Origin: Pseudescherichia sp031998825
Lineage (GTDB): Bacteria > Pseudomonadota > Gammaproteobacteria > Enterobacterales > Enterobacteriaceae
Length of the DNA: 64,000 bases
Assembly: GCF_031998825.1 (NCBI RefSeq)
Contig: NZ_DAMACX010000010.1
Location: forward strand, 1-64,000
Direction: 5' to 3'
Shown: one piece after another, positions 61,026 to 64,000 of the stretch
Layout: every line of letters begins with the position of its first letter
How positions within the stretch are numbered: the stretch's first letter is position 1
Made by a program: the position numbers and the translations under genes
The notes under the pieces: generated by a model
What the model was told of the DNA's origin: nothing
The model's database searches: none
The model's input: only the letters and a program-made list of their open reading frames with translations

Positions 61026-61379
61026 TTACATGCAGACAGCTTTGCCGTTGGTGGTTGCGTTATCACGCTCAGCCTGCTGACTGAGATGAAGAATTTCATC
61101 CCGCTGACACAGATATGCCTGCTCAATGACCGCTGCTGCCCACGCAGGCATGTGTGGCGATAACCGGTAATGGATCCACTTGCCGTCGCGCCTGTCGATA
61201 AGCAGTCCACTCTCTCTGAGCAGGGCCAGGTGCCGCGATATTTTTGGCTGTGTTTCTTTCAGGATAGATACAAGCTCGCAGACGCAAAGCTCCCCTTTTT
61301 CGCGCAACAACAGCACCAGGCTGAGCCGGGTTTCGTCAGAAAGATTCTTAAAAAGTTGCAGGGGCAGCAGTGACGGCAT
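61026..61379 (-). CDS. arsR: ArsR repressor (R773/ELCVC type)
   Basis: 117 residues, the R773/E. coli type: LSDETRLSLVLLLREKGELCVCEL places the As(III)-binding cysteines in helix 3, followed by the recognition helix TQPKISRHLALLRESGLL. The ATG at 61379 follows AAGGAG. It is unlike the other ArsR at 58057, so the two operons probably sense through different sites. Confidence 0.94.
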   Translation of the reverse strand: MPSLLPLQLFKNLSDETRLSLVLLLREKGELCVCELVSILKETQPKISRHLALLRESGLLIDRRDGKWIHYRLSPHMPAWAAAVIEQAYLCQRDEILHLSQQAERDNATTNGKAVCM

Positions 61380-61450
61380 AATTTCTCCTTCGTGGCGGAC
61401 AGCAACAAGTCTCGTCTGCTGCAGACGAAAGGTCAACTTTATATTTATAA

Positions 61451-61469
61451 ATTCATATATGTTTTGACG
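61451..61469. promoter_or_regulatory. Possible ArsR operator
   Basis: ATTCATATATGTTTTGACG resembles the ATTCATATG-TTTTTGAC core of known ArsR operators. It lies 72 bp upstream of arsR in a 262-bp gap that otherwise holds only a CGTCTG/CAGACG hairpin in the probable 5' UTR. Confidence 0.35.
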
Positions 61470-61641
61470 TGCTTACAGGCTTTTCAGTACAGCTTAATGA
61501 GGGAATAGCGGTTAAACGATATCACACAGATTTTAACGGCAGCACACTTTCAGCTGCCTTAATGGTCGGGCATGACGAAGTAACATCACAAAAAAAGCCT
61601 GTTTCTTTAGTGAACCGTTCTACTTATGGCAGAAAGCAGCA

Positions 61642-62100
61642 TCAGTAAGAGTGGCTTCCGGCCAGATGACCTGCAGTGATAACCGGCACGATATCCTCAG
61701 GCTCTTCTGCCTGCTCCAGTTCGCGCAGAATACCGCAGTCCCGTGTTGCCCGGTTGGCATTGCAGTGGCTGTGGAGCTCAAATAGTTGTTTTTCCAGCAT
61801 ATTTAGTTCACGAATACGGGCCTGAACGTGGTTCAGATGTTCATTTATCAGGGCATTAACCGTACCGCAGTCTGCGTCTGGCTGGCTGCGCGCCTGCAGC
61901 AACACCCGGATTTCTTCATGGGTCATATCGAGCGCCCGGCAGCGCCGGATAAACATAAGCCTTTCGAGATGTGCGCTATCGTAATGGCGGTAGTTATTAG
62001 TCTGGTCCCGCAATGCGGCCTGCAGAAGCCCCTCTCGCTCATAATAACGTACCGTCTCTACAGGACATCCCGCCTGGCGGGCCAGTTCACCAATTTTCAT
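61642..62100 (-). CDS. MerR-family Cd/Pb-responsive regulator (CadR/PbrR-like)
   Basis: 152 residues. N-terminal MerR helix-turn-helix MKIGELARQAGCPVETVRYY, a long dimer helix, and metal ligands Cys in PDADCGTVN and the pair in HCNANRATRDCGIL, the CadR/PbrR pattern. The C-terminus ends with two His. Divergent from the P-type ATPase gene, whose promoter contains its likely operator at 62119-62149. Confidence 0.9.
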   Translation of the reverse strand: MKIGELARQAGCPVETVRYYEREGLLQAALRDQTNNYRHYDSAHLERLMFIRRCRALDMTHEEIRVLLQARSQPDADCGTVNALINEHLNHVQARIRELNMLEKQLFELHSHCNANRATRDCGILRELEQAEEPEDIVPVITAGHLAGSHSY

Positions 62101-62118
62101 ATCACACCTCTTCTGAGC

Positions 62119-62149
62119 TTGACCCTGTAGTTACATCAGGGTCTTTAAT
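62119..62149 (+). promoter_or_regulatory. MerR-type operator/promoter of the P-type ATPase
   Basis: TTGACC (62119-62124) and TTTAAT (62144-62149) are 19 bp apart, the long spacer typical of MerR-family targets. The palindrome ACCCTG-N9-CAGGGT (62122-62142) lies within it. Confidence 0.82.
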
Positions 62150-62179
62150 GCCAGTATACGTTATGAACGGGATAAAAAA

Positions 62180-64000
62180 ATGAGTGACTGCTGCAGTAAT
62201 AAAAAATGTGGATCAGCCGCAACCGGAGAGGAGGCGTCTGTTAAAAATACCGCCACTGCCCCGACTGAGGCTTCAGGGAAAATGCCACCAAAAACGACTC
62301 AGACCACACCGGCCTGTTGCAGCACCGGGAGCTGCTGCTCAACGGACGGCCTGAGCCAGATGTCCGAACCGGTTGCAGAGCTTCCCCGCAACGATGACGT
62401 TCAGACGCGTCTGCGCATCATGCAGATGGACTGCCCGACGGAGGAGACGCTCCTCCGAAAAAAACTGGCAAAATTACCTGCCGTCAGCAATCTTGAATTC
62501 AATCTGATACAGAGGGTGCTTACCGTGACCCATACACCGCAGGCGCTGGAACCGGTTCTGCAGGCGGTGCGCTCGCTGGGTTTTGACCCGGAACCGATTG
62601 ATAAAGCAATGCAGCCTGAAGGCAGCTGCTGCTCAGGCCGTGAGGCGGAAAATACCGGCGGTTCCTGCTGCTCGCCTGCCCCTGTCACATTCGGTGAGCT
62701 GCAGACGCAGCAGGTGACCGCTGACGGGGTGCGTACCAGTATCAGGATCATGCAGATGGACTGCCCGGTTGAAGAGGGCATGATCCGTAAAAAGCTGGAC
62801 GGCATGTCAGCCGTCAAGGAACTGGATTTCAATCTTATGCAGCGTGTACTGACGGTGGTTCACGCACCGGATACGCTGGAGCCGGTTCTGGCCGCCATTC
62901 GTTCTCTGGGCTTTGAACCTGAACTTCCTGACAGTAATGGCCGGCACGCGGTCACTGAGGAAAAGAAAAAACACTGGTGGCCGCTCGCGCTTGCCGGTTT
63001 GGCGGCAATCGCCGCCGAAGCCATGCACTGGGCGGGCATGCCGGAATGGCTGGAAGCGGCTCTTGCTCTGGCTGCCGTTGCGGCCTGTGGCCTGTCCACG
63101 TACAAAAAAGGCTGGATTGCTCTTCGCAACGGCAACCTGAATATCAACGCCCTGATGAGTATTGCCGTCACCGGGGCGCTGGCGCTCGGACAGTGGCCTG
63201 AAGCCGCCATGGTAATGGTGCTGTTCACGATTGCGGAACTGATTGAAGCGAAATCTCTTGATCGCGCCCGCAATGCCATCGGCTCTCTGATGAAGCTGAC
63301 GCCTGAAACGGCCACGGTTCAGCAACCGGACGGCTCCTGGAAAGAAACTGAGGCCAGGTCTGTATCCCTTAACAGCGTGGTCAGGGTAAAACCGGGCGAG
63401 CGTATCGCTCTCGACGGCACGGTGGTCCGGGGCAGGACCGCCATTAATCAGGCACCTATTACCGGCGAAAGTCTGCCGGTGGATAAAGGGGAAGGTGACC
63501 CGGTCTTCGCCGGGACGGTCAACGGCTCCGGTGGCTTTGAGTACCGTGTAACGGCCGCTGCCGGAAATACCACGCTGGCGCGTATCATTCATGCCGTGGA
63601 GGAAGCGCAGGGGGCAAAAGCCCCTACGCAGCGCTTTGTTGATCGCTTTGCACAAATTTATACCCCTGTGGTGTTTGCTATTGCCGTCGCAGTTGCCGTT
63701 CTCCCACCGCTGATTGCAGGTGAAAGCTGGCAGGAGTGGATTTACAAGGCGCTGGTGATGCTGGTTATCGCCTGCCCCTGTGCGCTGGTCATTTCCACGC
63801 CAGTGACCATTGTCAGTGGCCTGACGGCAGCAGCCCGCCGGGGGATATTGATCAAGGGCGGCGTTTATCTTGAAGAAGGCCGAAAGCTGAAGTGGCTGGC
63901 GCTCGACAAGACCGGCACCCTGACGCACGGTAAGCCGGTACAGACGGATGCGATTATCTATACCGGGGTGGCAGAAGATGAGGGGCGCAGTCTGGCTGTG
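62180..64000 (+). CDS. Heavy-metal P-type ATPase, Cd/Pb/Zn type (cut by window edge)
   Basis: P1B ATPase that probably exports Cd(II), Pb(II) and Zn(II). The N-terminus is unusual: two HMA-like domains with RIMQMDCPTEE and RIMQMDCPVEEG, each preceded by paired-cysteine clusters (SDCCS, ACCSTGSCCS, GSCCSGRE, GSCCSPAP). Then come the membrane segments, TGES (in APITGESLPVDK), the CPC motif in IACPCALVIST, and the phosphorylation site DKTGTLTHG. The rest lies beyond 64000. Divergent from the CadR/PbrR-like regulator. Confidence 0.92.
   Translation, partial: MSDCCSNKKCGSAATGEEASVKNTATAPTEASGKMPPKTTQTTPACCSTGSCCSTDGLSQMSEPVAELPRNDDVQTRLRIMQMDCPTEETLLRKKLAKLPAVSNLEFNLIQRVLTVTHTPQALEPVLQAVRSLGFDPEPIDKAMQPEGSCCSGREAENTGGSCCSPAPVTFGELQTQQVTADGVRTSIRIMQMDCPVEEGMIRKKLDGMSAVKELDFNLMQRVLTVVHAPDTLEPVLAAIRSLGFEPELPDSNGRHAVTEEKKKHWWPLALAGLAAIAAEAMHWAGMPEWLEAALALAAVAACGLSTYKKGWIALRNGNLNINALMSIAVTGALALGQWPEAAMVMVLFTIAELIEAKSLDRARNAIGSLMKLTPETATVQQPDGSWKETEARSVSLNSVVRVKPGERIALDGTVVRGRTAINQAPITGESLPVDKGEGDPVFAGTVNGSGGFEYRVTAAAGNTTLARIIHAVEEAQGAKAPTQRFVDRFAQIYTPVVFAIAVAVAVLPPLIAGESWQEWIYKALVMLVIACPCALVISTPVTIVSGLTAAARRGILIKGGVYLEEGRKLKWLALDKTGTLTHGKPVQTDAIIYTGVAEDEGRSLAV

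Noticed and set aside
62807..63928. 373-aa minus-strand frame
   Set aside because: Antisense shadow of the P-type ATPase, rich in Arg and Gln, no motif or ribosome site.

Overview
The window is enteric DNA (Enterobacteriaceae; Klebsiella, Enterobacter or a close relative, which I cannot separate by eye). About 11 kb of chromosomal core is followed by a long mobile, plasmid-like region that begins at a tRNA-Phe gene. The core order groEL-groES, yjeH, fxsA, aspA, dcuA, cutA, dsbD, yjdC, tRNA-Phe matches Escherichia coli. A LysE-type exporter and an AraC regulator sit between yjdC and the tRNA.

11-22 kb: a tyrosine integrase lies against the tRNA-Phe. It is followed by a TraI_2-like protein lacking the usual HD signature, an SF1 helicase, a short N-6 methylase-like protein, the anti-restriction protein ArdC and a run of small proteins, all on the minus strand. 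This is typical of the leading region of a conjugative plasmid. Eight of these genes share a 5' leader in which one segment can pair either with an upstream arm or with the gene's own ribosome binding site. The paired sequences differ from gene to gene but the pairing is kept. The block is preceded by an array of alternating stem-loops that recurs, compensatory changes included, at two other places in the window.

22-48 kb: a copper/silver island (pcoE-S-R-D-C-B-A, pcoE1, pcoG, a DUF2933 protein, silP-G-A-B-F-C, silR-S, silE, a DUF305 protein). It is bounded by IS5 plus a truncated IS1 on the left and an IS3-family element on the right. Neither boundary shows a target duplication. Outside the IS elements lie the first two copies of the stem-loop array, identical over 209 bp. 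Periplasmic binding proteins (PcoC, PcoE, SilE, SilF), a multicopper oxidase, a P-type ATPase and an RND efflux pump work together here under two two-component systems, PcoRS and SilRS.

48-55 kb: a plasmid backbone segment with a serine recombinase, a tyrosine-recombinase-like protein, 0.7 kb of hairpin-rich and largely non-coding DNA ending in the third array, a low-GC hypothetical gene, a frameshifted lipoprotein gene and a LexA-controlled umuDC operon followed by a decayed second umuC.

55-64 kb: a LysR/GNAT/MFS trio, arsR-arsH facing a second arsR-arsB-arsC operon, and a divergent MerR-type regulator with a cadmium/lead/zinc P-type ATPase that runs off the window. The most unusual content is the RNA-like architecture: the repeated leader switches and the three stem-loop arrays.
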